From positions 89,595,295-89,659,294 of the forward strand of contig NC_044560.1 in NCBI RefSeq assembly GCF_007565055.1: a DNA stretch of 64,000 nt. The letters run 5' to 3'. The notes beneath the pieces were generated by a model. It had not been told where the DNA came from. It was given only the letters and a program-made list of their open reading frames with translations, and searched no databases. A program made the translations under genes and the position numbers. Positions 1 through 13,790 of this stretch are shown here, piece by piece. This DNA is from Rhinopithecus roxellana (taxonomy: Eukaryota; Chordata; Mammalia; Primates; Cercopithecidae). Within the stretch, counting starts at the first letter, position 1; each line of letters opens with the position of its first letter.

Positions 1-902
1 TTCACATAAAGCACTTAATACATTTCCCAACACATAGTAACTGCGTGGTACGTGATAGCTATTGCAATCGTAATTGTCATCATTAACATCATATTGTAGA
101 CTGGCTTATATTCATTATTTCCTGTGGTTCCCACGTTTACCCTGTAAGGTAAGCAGGATAATAACAGTAGTGTCATTATAGAAACAGGTAAGATTGGGCC
201 CAAAAGGTACCTTGCTAGACCAAGGCCATGTGGCAAGGAGGTGGCAGAACAAAGTATGTGTTTTTACCACCAGTCATAAAAGGGACACTATCAGAAATAA
301 AGCAGGTTTTACACAGAGGTCTGGTTCCTGGGCCAATGTTCCTTTTACTGAGAAACTTGTCTGTCATCACTCTTGTTAAGACAGAGATGGTTTACTGTTT
401 TCTACCTTTAACAACAACAAAAAAAGAAGCTATGGCACAGTGAGGGTCAGGGTCCTGTGTACAGCAGACCCAGAAATCAGGACAAGACAGGAACAGATAA
501 CAGATGTCCCCTGTAGAGCTGAATTTCACAGACTCAGAATAAACTGCCATGGACTCATCAGAAAATTTCTCCGGTAATTATAAAAGTCTTAAACGTGCAG
601 TAACAAATTCATGCAACACCACCTCCTGGCCACACAGACCGAATGAACCACTGTAGGTACGAACTGCTGCAAGTGTGGGAGCTTTCTGTCACTCCACACT
701 TCAGAAAAGATAAAAGACTGAACTAAAATGAATATAAAGATGGCTGTTTAAATTCATTAAAGAGATAGTTACACATGCTCTGAAAAGAGTTGTTAGGCAC
801 CTACCATGGGCAAGATGTGTCAGAGATGTCTGGATATAAAGATAATAATCTTTGAGAAGTTTCAAAACAGAGGGAAAAAAATGCAAATACGAAAGAACTT
901 CA
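1..902. other. Non-repetitive flank, no gene seen
   Basis: I recognise no repeat family, RNA gene or convincing coding frame here. The short open frames are unsupported by start context or domain content. Base composition is ordinary, slightly AT-rich primate sequence. Confidence 0.6.
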
Positions 903-1374
<472 letters not shown>

Positions 1375-1452
1375 TCAGCCTCTCTGGAGGCCGTCAGTAG
1401 GCAAAACCTCTTCAATATCTTCAAGCAGTAAAGGGAAACACAGCCATCCTGA

Positions 1453-1790
<338 letters not shown>

Positions 1791-1808
1791 GAAGCTATAA
1801 ATTTCTTT

Positions 1809-2340
1809 GGATTTACGATTTGGCTGTCTCCCTCACCTCTATCTGTGCCAAACCATACAGGGACGCTCCAGATTAATCATCTGCGGAAAAAGTACATTAC
1901 TGCAAGGTGCATGTTCTCACTCAAGTGCTTTCAACCAGACCCTGGGAAGTTGGCGAGAGGCTTTCGGGACAGGAGCTTCACAGAGGACATCACATATTTG
2001 GCCTCTCCTGTACCTCACTGCTGTCTAAACCTGGAATGGAAAGAAATGCTTTCAGGATCAGGGAGAATAGAAAAGTGACGCAGGCTTGAGTGTAAACCTC
2101 AGTGTGAGGCTGGGCAGCTGCCAAGCAAGCCACCTGAATAAGTGACTCGGGGGTGACACCTCATCTGGTCTGTCCTGAGAGACTTTAGCCACCAGGGGCA
2201 GGCTGATGTCGTGGAAAGAGGTGGGCTTTGGAGGAACGCTGGTTCACATTCTGGTTCTGCCACTTGATGTGTGAACCTCAGCAAGGTTTCAGTTTCCTTT
2301 TCTAAAAAGGACAGAACCCCTATTCTAGAGAGTGGTTGTG
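1809..2340. other. Unassigned unique sequence
   Basis: No repeat family or gene recognised. Three overlapping short frames occur on the plus strand but have no domain or splice support. Confidence 0.5.
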
Positions 2341-2341
2341 G

Positions 2342-3194
<853 letters not shown>

Positions 3195-3199
3195 GTAAC

Positions 3200-4795
3200 A
3201 CTGAGAATTTAATAAGGTACCATGTGCCATAGCTAGTCCATACATGGTAGCTGTTATCATTAGCAGGAGATGGACCCACTACCTTCCAATTCATTTGTAG
3301 AAAGATGGTGGCATGGAGGCTGGGAAAGGGAAGGAGATGGCATTTTCCAGGAAATCATGAACTAAGCAGAAACTCAAACGAGAAATACAACCAAGTGCCA
3401 ACTATTTTTTGACAGGTGATCATCTCCCTTCTCCATAGTCCGAAAATATTTCCTTTGTGCCATGATTATAGAACCAGCAAGGCTGGCCAGATGCTGTGCC
3501 ATTGTCCCTTTCCCCCTTCACCTGTCCTCAAAGGTAGGGGTCATGCCTTCATTTCCTGACTCCATCACAGTGTCAAACACCATCCTTTGCTGATGAGAAG
3601 AGTGTGTAATTATTCTTTTTCCCATTCTAAAAAATTTGATAAGTTTTTTCTTCCATTTTATTTCCTTTTGGAATTCTCATCTTCTCAAAGTCCAATTCAC
3701 AGGCATCCTTCTCTCCACAGTCTCCCCAACCTGTAGCTCTCCTTCAAGATTATTTACTCCTTCTATGCTTCTCTGCAGAGCAACACTGCTGTTATCCAGC
3801 TCTTTATTAGAATTAGTGAATTAGTGTGTTGTAGTCATCTCTCCCTATAGCTGACAGCCTCCAAAACAGCAGGGGCAATCTGTCTTATTCTTTCTTGGGA
3901 GCTACAGTGGCCACTCCAAGTTTGAAGTAGGTTCTCAGAACCAGTGACTGGAGGAATAAATTATTTCAAACCATTCTCTGAGATTTGAATAAACAAACCT
4001 CTGAGGACAAAATGAAGGGGAAAAGCTCAGAGGACACATCACAAATTGCAACAGACTTTTTCAAACCCACTAGGGGCCATCAAGTCCCTTCCAAGCCAAC
4101 CAAGTTTAAGAACTTGTGGGATCTTGCAGGTTTCTTTTCTAAGCATGTTGTATATCCCTGCGGGCACCATTCCCAGGGCAAGGAAAATGGAGCTGTTAAC
4201 ATTGCACCTACAATGAAAGGAAGACCAGGTTCGCGAACACAAGCATACATTGTTAGAAACATAATTCAAGTGGGTACAACAAATAAGAACTTCTGGAATT
4301 CACTACCAAAGTCAAAGCCCAACCCATGTTCCGCTGACCCCTTCCTTGGCTCCGGTACACAATTAATCAGAACCCTAGTCCCACAGGAATTGCATCTCCA
4401 CACGGAACATGGTTTTGTGCTAAGAAGAGCAAAGCCTCTGGTGATTTCATCGTTCTCCCAACTTCCTTCTTTTGCAACAGACAGGGGCAGCCAAAGATGC
4501 CATAAACCAGTGGGGAGGGGGAGTGCCAGGGATGAGGCTTGACAGCATTACAGCCATTAATGAAGATGAAGTGGGGCAATAACTCCTGGGAACTTGCTCA
4601 CCAGAATGCCTGCTGCCTTGACAACTCCTCCTTCCTGATGGTCATCTGAACTTGCAGCTGGCCTAGGCCGGGGCTGAGGGAGGACTCTGTGACTCAGTTC
4701 CTGGGCACAGGATGTAGGCCCTGGAGGCACCAAGTAAACCACAGATAGGCCTGAGCCTGAGCCTCGCTGCTTTAGATGCCCTCATTTTGAAGCAT
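3200..4795. other. Repeat-poor stretch containing an unproven 176-codon frame
   Basis: No repeat is firmly recognised. The longest ATG-started frame runs from 4012 to a stop at 4542 on the plus strand (about 176 residues); the frame also extends a few codons upstream to a TTG. It shows no signal peptide, membrane segment or known motif, and I see no reason beyond length to call it coding. Confidence 0.5.
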
Positions 4796-4799
4796 TGGT

Positions 4800-5392
4800 C
4801 AGCATCCACCTGGTGGCAATTGGTAAGAATAACCCACTCAAGCTGGTGACTGGTCATCACCTGCCTGCTTGGCAATGGTGACTAAGCACCAACCTGCTTG
4901 ACGGTGGTTGGTCAACATTTGTCTGCCTGGTGGTGATTGGTCAGGACTTAATTTCTTGGTTAGGACCTACCTACTGGGCAGTGGTTGGTCAGTACCTACC
5001 TACTTGGCAGTGGCTCATCAGTACCCATGCCTACTTGGTAGTGGTCAGTACCTGCCTGCCTGGTGGTGCTTGGTCAGTACTTGCGTGCTTGGTGGTGCTT
5101 GGTCAGCTTCTGCCTGCCTGGTGGTGGTTTGGGAGTACCTGCCTGCCTGGCAGTGCTTGGTCAGCACCTGCCTGCCTGGTGGTGCTTGGTCAGCGCCTGC
5201 TGCCTGGTGATGCTTGATCAGCTCCTGCCTGCCTGGTGGTGCTTGGTCAGTACCTGCCTGCCTGGTGATGCTTGGTCAGCTCCTGCCTGCCTGGTGGTGC
5301 TTGGTCAGTACCTGCCTGCCTGGTGGTGCTTGGTCAGCACCTGCTGCCTGGTGGTGCTTGGTCAGCACCTTCCTGTTTGGTGCTCAGCGGTT
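4800..5392. repeat. 29-bp minisatellite, about 20 copies
   Basis: The core unit is 'ctgcctgcctggtggtgctt' plus 'ggtcag' and a variable trinucleotide. Copies are in exact 29-bp register from 5048 to 5192, then a 28-bp copy, four 29-bp copies (5221-5336) and another 28-bp copy. Copies left of 5048 are increasingly diverged. The units alternate GCTCC and GTACC starts at 5221-5336, giving a 58-bp dimer. The unit lacks stop codons in the forward frames, so long frames here are artefacts of the repeat. Confidence 0.95.
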
Positions 5393-5609
5393 GTCTGGTG
5401 AACCCAGTTGACCAGTGCTGTCCATGAGCAGGCCTATGAATTAAGTGAGGACACTTGTTAAGGAGATCTAGGTCTGGAAGAAGGGTGGGGCAAAAGAAGA
5501 AAGAAACATTCATTCCATACTTTACATTTCATGGACATTTTATCACCTTTCTTTCTTTTGATCTTTACCAAAACTCTATCAAATACATGCACCCAACCCA
5601 CATTTACAA

Positions 5610-5735
5610 AGGCATTCATTCATTTATTTAACAGACATTTTGGGAGCACCTATTCTGGGCCCAACTCTTGGGAAGTTCTGGGGAGAGATGAATAAAATGC
5701 AACACGTGCTCTCAAAGTGCACAGACTCCAACAGA
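5610..5735 (-). mobile_element. L2 3' end fragment (tentative)
   Basis: The stretch 'ttcattcatttatttaacag' followed by 'gagcacctattctgggcc' and 'gagatgaataaaatgcaac' matches the antisense 3' tail of L2 as remembered. It is short and diverged. Confidence 0.6.
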
Positions 5736-5761
5736 GACAAGGACATCATCGTACCTATCCT

Positions 5762-6010
5762 AACAACAGCTAACATTACTGTGCACCTCTACACACAGGG
5801 CACTGTTCTGAGCACTTCATGGCCAATAGTTCACTTAATCCTCACAACAACTCTTTCAGGTAAATATTATTATCTCCATTTTACAGATAAGAAAACTGAA
5901 ACCCACAAAATTAAACTAAAGTCTCCAGGTTCTCACAGCTAACAAATGGCAGTGGTAGAATTTGAACCCAGGAGGTCTGGCTCTAAAGCCTACACCCTTG
6001 GACCCTATAC
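5762..6010 (-). mobile_element. MIR SINE
   Basis: The antisense MIR pattern is nearly complete: 'ttcacttaatcctcacaaca', 'tctccattttacagataaga', 'tttgaacccaggaggtctgg'. It is an ancient non-coding SINE; the 100-residue frame across it is incidental. Confidence 0.85.
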
Positions 6011-6275
6011 TCTAGCCATCTAGATAATCAAGGCCAATGTGACATGTTGAGTATCAACTTAGAAATGTCCACCTTGCTATTGTGAAGAAGACTAGGTATG
6101 GCCAGAGAGAGGAGAATGGGGGAGAGGGGCTAATTTAAACAGATCCTCTCCAGAGCCCAAAAGACTCCTATCACTTCCATTTTTAAGGCTTTGGTATGTT
6201 AAAGTAAATACATAAAGTCAAACTTATACAATTTTGGTGTATATGCTTATATTTAACAAATGACTTTGATGCCTA

Positions 6276-6492
6276 TGTGATATAATGCAATTATATCACA
6301 TAACTGATATATCACAAATGTGATAGAATTACATATATCACATAATTGCATATATCACATAATGTGATATAATTGCATATATAACAATGTGATATAATTG
6401 CATATATCACATAATTGATATATCACATAATGTCATAAAACTGCATTATATAAATATGTAATTGCATTTTATCACGTAATTGCATAATTGCC
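6276..6492. repeat. AT-rich palindromic tandem repeat
   Basis: A degenerate unit containing 'atatcacataattgcat' and its inverse 'atgtgatataattgcat' is repeated about eight to ten times. A clean inverted repeat, ATATCACAT-A-ATGTGATAT, lies at 6352-6370. Alternating forward and inverted copies could fold into hairpins or cruciforms. No coding content. Confidence 0.85.
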
Positions 6493-6771
6493 ATTGTGCT
6501 ATTCACAAAAAAATTTCAAGATTACAATAACATATTGATTCAGTGTGCATTTCAGGTGTGATGGTCCTATAACAGAGAACAGACCACATTCCAAGAAAAT
6601 ATCATCCTCTTTCAGTCTTGTCAATGTACTTCTGTGACTGGGTGAAAGTTTTCACTTGGAGATAGTGTCAAAAATTTACATTTCTTGTCCTCTGTGATTG
6701 ATGGTCTGAGAGCTAAACGGCCTTCCAGGTCTCCTGTGACTGGCCTTGACTTTTAGCAATGTCATGAAGTC

Positions 6772-6960
6772 CAAGAGGCAATGTGGTGCACAGCAGCACT
6801 GCATGAATTCAATTCTCAGTTCTGTTGCTTACTAGCTGTGTGATCTTGGGTAGATCATTTAAATGATCTTTGCCTCAGTTTCCCCATTAGTAAAACAGAA
6901 ATAATATTATCTACCTCCTAGGTTTGCTGTGAGTATTAAATATGTGATTAGTATAGAAGG
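6772..6960 (+). mobile_element. MIR SINE
   Basis: Sense MIR core: 'gttgcttactagctgtgtga', 'tcttgggtagatcattt', 'gcctcagtttccccattagt', then 'tgctgtgagtattaaatatg'. Ancient and diverged. Confidence 0.85.
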
Positions 6961-6964
6961 AGAT

Positions 6965-7475
6965 ATACACACAAATGTATTCCTCAAACATCTATTATCC
7001 TGCCCTGAGCCATGTCCCATGCATGGCCTTAGGAGGTACAAAGATGAGTAGGACAAGAGATCAGCTCTGGGGCAATGGTACAGCCTAGTAGGAAGTCAGA
7101 CTCTGCAATGGGTTCCTTTGGAGCAGTTGATCCTAACCCTACCTGTGAGACTATCTGTTGGACAGCAGAATCTGAGCTCCAGTCTGGCCACTCCTTAACT
7201 CAGAATGAGGTGAGTGGAAAAGAGTGGGAAGTCACCCTGTAAGTAGGGTCACCACATCACATAATATGCCACGTAACTCAGGACTCAGGCCATACTAGCG
7301 AGCTGCTCTGACACTTTCTAATTGCTTCAAAGGCCTGATACATTTGGCTTATAGACTGCTCTCACTCCTTAAAATTATATGCAATCCCATATTCTACCTT
7401 GGAATTAAATTTAAGTTAGAGACTTTTTTAAAGCCACACTTTTTATCAATTGCAAGAAATTTGGGGAGAAAAAAA
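6965..7475. other. Unassigned unique sequence
   Basis: No gene. A vague L2-like phrase near 7000-7080 ('ggaggtacaaagatgagtag') is too weak to call. Confidence 0.45.
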
Positions 7476-7479
7476 CCAA

Positions 7480-7632
7480 ATGGAGAAAATTGAAATCACC
7501 CATCACCCCACCACCCAGAGGCAACCACTGTTCACTTCTTTCCAATCCTTTCCGTATACATTTTTAACACAGTTGAGATCATACTGTATAATCAATTTTG
7601 TATCTTGCTTTTCAGAAATGTGAATTTAAAAG
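7480..7632 (-). mobile_element. L1M 3' end fragment (antisense)
   Basis: The phrase 'accacccagaggcaaccact' with 'gagatcatactgtataat' and 'ttgtatcttgcttttc' is the reverse complement of the remembered 3' region of old L1M elements ('ggttatctctgggtggtggg'). The same consensus region appears in the sense direction near 14.6 kb. Confidence 0.65.
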
Positions 7633-7639
7633 TCAAGCA

Positions 7640-8384
<745 letters not shown>

Positions 8385-8424
8385 TAGAAGACTCCCCCCT
8401 GGCATCTCATGCAGAAATGTTATG

Positions 8425-8665
8425 AAAGAGGCTTAGCGTTCAGGTGCTCTAGCCAGTCAATGTAGGTTCCAATTCAGGCATTTCTGCTTATTAATTTTTT
8501 GACCGTGGGCAAATTATTTCATCTCTCTGAACCTCAGTCTTCTCACCTATAAACAGGGATGATATTAACAGCGCCTATCTCATAGTGTTGTAATGATTAA
8601 TTCAGCTCATATACTTAAAGGATTCCAAACACATCGTAAAATCTTAGTAAATCTTAGTTCTTACT
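8425..8665 (+). mobile_element. MIR SINE
   Basis: Sense MIR: 'ccgtgggcaaattatttcat', 'ctctgaacctcagtcttctc', 'gttgtaatgattaattcagc' and the 3' end 'aaatcttagtaaatcttag'. Confidence 0.85.
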
Positions 8666-8811
8666 AGCTGGGAAGCAATGTATTCCAGAGCAGTGGCTTT
8701 CTCATATTTTTTGACTGTGACTGCAGTAAGAAATATAGCTTACATCATGACTCAGTACATAAAAATATACATGTCATTGTTGTGCATATGTATATGTACA
8801 TGTGTACATAA

Positions 8812-8836
8812 ACACACACACACACACACACACACA
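8812..8836. repeat. (CA)n microsatellite
   Basis: About 12 uninterrupted CA units preceded by a degenerate TATG/TGTA region (8770-8811). Confidence 0.95.
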
Positions 8837-9020
8837 TATTTCATTAAATGCTAGTTTTCCTTGCCTGTGCAATGCAGTCTTATTTTCCATTTTAGCCTAT
8901 TTCACCTTTTGTCTTTTGAAGGCACATGATCAGATCTATGTCATCTTTGAAAATACTAGCTGCAACTCACTAAATGGATTTCATGACTCACTACTGAGTC
9001 TCAGTCAGCAGTTTGAAACA

Positions 9021-9235
9021 TTCTGGCTTAATGGAAAGCATATAGATCTTGGCTCAAGAAAAGCCTGGGGTCCAGTCTCAGCTCTGCCACTTTTTACGTG
9101 TGTAACCACAGGTGGAGTTTTATTGTTTGTTGAATCTGATCTTCAGTTTCCTCATCTGTAAAATGAAGATAGTGTCCATCTTACTGGATTATAACATGGC
9201 CTAAGACCAGGCACTTAGTAGGTACTCAGTAAGCT
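9021..9235 (+). mobile_element. MIR SINE
   Basis: Sense MIR features: 'cagtctcagctctgccactt', 'cttcagtttcctcatctgta', 'aaatgaagat', and the 3' end 'ggcacttagtaggtactcag'. The middle is diverged. Confidence 0.8.
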
Positions 9236-9239
9236 ATAG

Positions 9240-9980
9240 CTTTCGTGATTTATCTGCTTTGCTATGCAGACGGGACTCTGAGACAATCTTGCCTCCATTA
9301 CCAATGCCTTTGAGACCTCCAAATGCAATTACCACGAGGCTTTGTCTCAGGACTCAGTATGGAAGAGCTTTGAGGTCTATGATGCCCTCACTTAACAGCA
9401 CGCTTCCAAGTCCTGCTATTTGGATTTGATTTTTTAAAGTACTTCCTTTATTTTAATTCAGACCCCAGGGACCTGGAGAGTACACCGCTGCTTTTTCCCA
9501 ATAAAAATCAGACCAGTAATAAGCATATTGCATCTGAAATGGCGAAGCTGGGTGCGCCTTCAAAGGGCACGCATTAGGACTTGGCTCACTCCCAGCCTGG
9601 GTTACAGCGTCAATTTCCCTGGAGTAAATGGGAAGTCCTGCCACAGTCTTGCAGGCTGGTCGGTTGTAAGAAAATTTGGCTTTAACCAACTGCTTTATGA
9701 TGGGGCCACTGAGACACTAAGAGGAGAAAGAAATTGTCTGAGGTACACAGCATAGGAGTGACAAATTGGGACTTACGCCCTACAACTCATACCCCATCTT
9801 GGAAATCTGAACAAGGAATTATCCAAGAGGGTCAGCCCTCTTGGTCTCCCGAGCCTGACCATAAGAGAGCTCCTCTTTGCTCAACAGGCTTTAGTTATCA
9901 GAGGCATTTTCATTCCTAGGGAGGACGATTTCAAGACTGATAACCTTACAAGAACAACTTCAGTAGTTAAAATTTTTTTA
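9240..9980. other. Unassigned unique sequence
   Basis: No repeat or gene recognised. Short frames on both strands overlap one another, as expected by chance. Confidence 0.5.
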
Positions 9981-9984
9981 AAAA

Positions 9985-10215
9985 ATATATGTCACTCACT
10001 AGATGCCAGGCATCGTTTTAACTGTTTAACACATCTTCCTTCATTAATTTTCTCAGCCCTATGAGATAAATCTGATTATCCCCAGTTTTAGGAGTATGTT
10101 AGAAAAACAGAGGCACAAGAGGATGAAGTAATTTGCCAGAATTCCCATAACTAGGAAGCAACAGATCTGAGATTTGAACCCGGGTAGTCTGGCTCGGGTC
10201 TGTAACCTTAAACGC
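9985..10215 (-). mobile_element. MIR SINE
   Basis: Antisense MIR: 'agatgccaggcatcgtttta', 'ttgccagaattcccataact', 'gatttgaacccgggtagtct'. Confidence 0.8.
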
Positions 10216-10455
10216 CTCAGCCCCCTGGGACTAGCATGAGCAGCTAGCACGAGGTCTGGGCTACAATGGCCTATGCAGCTCTTTACCTGTGCCCAGAGCT
10301 GTCTTTTCTAGAAGCTGCAAGGACAAACACTGTGAAGGAACCTCCATTCTGAAACAGTAAAAGGGCCAAATACCCTGAGAGGAAAGAAGTGGTTTGTTTG
10401 TCAATGGTACCCTCCTGTTTGGGAGTGGGGTGATGGCTCTTGACCCATTCATTGA

Positions 10456-10995
<540 letters not shown>

Positions 10996-11034
10996 TAACA
11001 ACCTAGGAACGAAAAGGTTGGTAATGACCCTTCT

Positions 11035-11585
11035 GAAGCTCTTGCTGTGGGTCAAACACAGTGTTCAGGACTTCCTACACACATCGTCTCCTCCTCTTGA
11101 GCCTGACATTTGCTACAGTTTGAATGTCGTCTCCAAAACTCAGGTTGAAATTTCATTGCCATTATTATGATATTCAGAGGTAGGACCTTTAAGAGATTAG
11201 GTCGTGAGGGCTTTGCCATCATGAATGGACTAATGCCATTATCGAGGGAGTGGGCTAGTTATCTCAGGAGTCCAGCCCCTTTTTCTCTCCCGAGCATGCT
11301 CTCTTGCCACATGATGTCTTCCGCCATGTTATGATGCAGCAAGAAGGCAGATGTGGCCCCTCAGTCTTGGACTTCTCAGTCTCCAGAACTGTGAACCAAA
11401 TAAATTCTATTCTTTGTAAATAATCTAGTCTGTGGTATTCTGTTATAGCAGCAGAAAATGGATCAAGGCAATATTAATACCCCTTTTCATCACTGAAGTC
11501 AAAGTGGGTGAAACTAGGATTTAAATCTACGTTTGCCTGACTTCAAAGCTTTTATTCTCAACCACTAAATCATACCCCGTTCCCA
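11035..11585 (-). mobile_element. MIR SINE split by an MST LTR
   Basis: The left piece (11035-11110) shows 'cacagtgttcaggacttcct' and 'catcgtctcctcct'. The right piece (11471-11585) resumes with 'gtgaaactaggatttaaatc' and 'ttctcaaccactaaatcat'. Together they form one antisense MIR interrupted by the LTR. Confidence 0.75.
11111..11470 (+). mobile_element. MST-type MaLR solo LTR
   Basis: It starts 'tgctacagtttgaatgtcgt' and ends with 'tgttatagcagcagaaaatg' and 'gatcaaggca', the MST-group pattern, with 'catgaatggactaatgccat' in the middle and an AATAAA-like polyadenylation site at 'ccaaataaattc'. The flanks 'acatt' and 'atatt' look like a 5-bp target duplication with one change. No internal retroviral sequence remains. 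Confidence 0.85.
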
Positions 11586-12534
11586 CTCCAGTGAGTAGAA
11601 ATCAGCTAAGTGGATACTGTGGTTACTACCCCAACATCCAGCCCACCCATCCTCTATTGTAAAATAGCCTGTGATGTGGCTGGGAGGGTTCTTTGTCTGA
11701 ACTAATCTAGAATACGTCATTCTCTTTCACGGTGATCGGTTCATAAACCAGATTTAAGCCAGTTAGTATATGGCATGAACACATGCACATGAGTTGATCT
11801 GGAGCAACCTAATCAGAGAGAAGCGCTGGCCTGTCTTCTGATCACTGCAGGAAGAGTTATTGTTTCTTCCATTGTAAATGTACGTGGCGAGCACGAAGCC
11901 CCAGTTGCTGTTGGCCACCATCTTGCAACCAATTAGAAAGCCAGATTGAGGATGGAGCTAGCTCTTAGAAGAGTACAGAGGGGAGACCAGACCTGAGAAA
12001 CAGAGGCAGAGCCCTGAAAACAATGCCTGAAGCTTAAAGGACCTACTTCTCAATTTATTTATGTGAGTCAAGATGTCCTCTTTAATGTTTAAGTCAGTTT
12101 ACTTACTTGCAAATGAGAACATCCTAACTAACATATAAGGTGTTTGGGAGAGATTGAGATTTATGAAGTTCACAGTCGTCATCCTAAACTTCTCATCTAT
12201 TTGCCAAGTAAATACAACAAAACTGCCAGATAATTCATAAGTGAAACAATGTATAGATTTGACTGATAAAATCCAGATTTGACTGATAAAAGAATTTTAA
12301 TTCTCTAAAACACAATATAAATGTAACTAAAGAACATGCAACAAACTACAAAACGTATTTGCTGCCCATTTGACAATTAAGAAGTATATCTCCATAAATT
12401 CATATAAACTAATAAGAGAAAGAAGCGCACCTCGGTTGAAAAGCAATGAGCTAGGACATGAGCATTTCTGGAACTAGAAGAAAAAGAAATGAATAAATAG
12501 AAGTGTATTCCAGCAGTGTGACATCTTGATGTTT
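11586..12534. other. Old dispersed-repeat-like sequence, family not assigned
   Basis: The part near 11640-12135 ends 'acatcctaactaacata' and has a diffuse resemblance to 3' ends of old L1 or LTR families ('gtcagtttacttacttgcaa'). The remainder to 12534 is AT-rich without a recognised feature. No coding frame is credible. Confidence 0.4.
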
Positions 12535-12696
12535 ACCTGTTAAAAGGGCAAGGAATAGAAGAAATGATAATACTCAGAGTTGGAGAGAATGTATAAAAAC
12601 TCGCACTCTCATGCCCTTTGGATTAGGTATAAATCTGTACTACTTCTCTGGGGGACAATCTAGCAATAGGTATAACAATTTTTAAAATATGCATAT

Positions 12697-13017
12697 GGGG
12701 CGGGGCACAGCGGCTCATACCTATAATATCAGCACTTTGGGAGGCCAAGGCAGGCGGATCACCTGAGGTCAGCAGTTGGAGACCAGCCTGACCAAAATGG
12801 TGAAACCCCATCTCTACTAAAAATGCAAAAATTAGCCGGGTGTGGTGGTGGGCGCCTGTAATCTCAGCTACTCAGGAGGCTGAGGCAGGAGAACTGCTTG
12901 AACCTGGGAGGCAGAAGTTGCAGTGGGTAAGTCGCAGTGAGTCGAGATGGCACCACTGCACTCCAGGCTGGGTGATAAGAGCAAAACTCCGTCTCAAAAA
13001 ATAAAAAATAAAAATAA
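12697..13017 (+). mobile_element. Alu SINE (AluS-like)
   Basis: Both monomers from 'cggggcacagcggctcatac' to a tail of AAAAAT units. Target duplication 'aaaatatgcata' versus 'aaaatatacata' flanks it. It contains a small insertion ('gtaagtcgcagtgagtcg') in the right monomer. Confidence 0.93.
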
Positions 13018-13307
13018 AAATATACATACCATTAGAATCACATACTTCTCTTCTTAAAATTTCATCTAAGGAAATAATATAAATAGTATGCAAAAGTTAT
13101 ATATTTGAAGATATTCATTGCATTTTCTTGGTAATAATGAAAATTAGAAATAATCAAAATATTTTACAATAGGGGAATTGGTAAAATAAATTGTGGCCAT
13201 TTCATATAAGGAAGTTCCATGCTGCTATTTTAAAAGACAATATAGTTATATAAAAAGTGAATGATATACTGCTTATTTATAAAAGCAGTTTGCAAAACAA
13301 ATGTATA

Positions 13308-13654
13308 CAGGTTGAGTATCCCAATGCAAAATACAAAATTTGAAATATGTTAAAACCTGAAACTGTTTGAGCACTGAGAGAAGCCACAAGTGGAAAATTT
13401 CACACCCAATCTCATGTGATGGGCCATAGTCAAAATGCATTGTCTCATGCACAAAATTATTAAAAATATTGTATAAAATTACCTTCAGCCTATGTGTATA
13501 AGGTGTATATGACACATAAATAAATTTTGTGGTTTAGACTTAGGTCCCCTACCCAAGATATCTCATGTATATGTAAATATTCCAAAATCTGAACAAATCT
13601 GAAATCTGAAACATTTCTGGTCCTAAGCGTCTCCAACAAGGGATACTCAACCTG
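13308..13654. mobile_element. Tigger-like (pogo/mariner) mini-transposon with intact ends
   Basis: The element starts 'caggttgagtatccc' (13308-13322) and ends with its exact inverse 'gggatactcaacctg' (13640-13654), giving perfect 15-bp terminal inverted repeats. It is flanked by TA on both sides (13306-13307 and 13655-13656), the target duplication of Tc1/mariner and pogo elements. At 347 bp it is too short to encode a transposase, so it is a non-autonomous derivative. The ends resemble the MER28/Tigger2 group as I remember them. Confidence 0.9.
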
Positions 13655-13790
13655 TATTTATTGTATGTATGATATATATATACATGCATGCATGTATGAT
13701 ATATATGTAGAAATGATGAAAGATATTTTATCTCTGTTTAAAATTGGAAGCATCTAAAAACAGAAAGTATTATTCTAAAAGTGTTTTTTA

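Larger units (their letters stand above)
12535..13790 (+). mobile_element. L1M 3' end, interrupted by an Alu and a Tigger-like element
   Basis: Decayed L1 ORF2 3' region: 'atgtataaaaactcgcactc', then after the Alu 'tcatctaaggaaataatata', 'atattcattgcattttcttg', 'caataggggaattggtaaaa', and 'gcagtttgcaaaacaaatg'. These correspond in order to the end of old L1M elements. The element is shattered by stops and two insertions, and no protein is possible. Confidence 0.65.

Noticed and set aside
4800..5392. CRISPR-like spacing of similar 29-bp units
   Set aside because: The repeats are contiguous without unique spacers and the DNA is primate; this is a minisatellite.
4908..5411. Forward open frames of 65-112 codons
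   Set aside because: They result from a stop-free 29-bp repeat read in successive frames.
5762..6010. tRNA gene (A/B box-like words in MIR and Alu)
   Set aside because: MIR derives from tRNA and Alu from 7SL RNA, so promoter-like words are expected; no cloverleaf with acceptor stem is seen.
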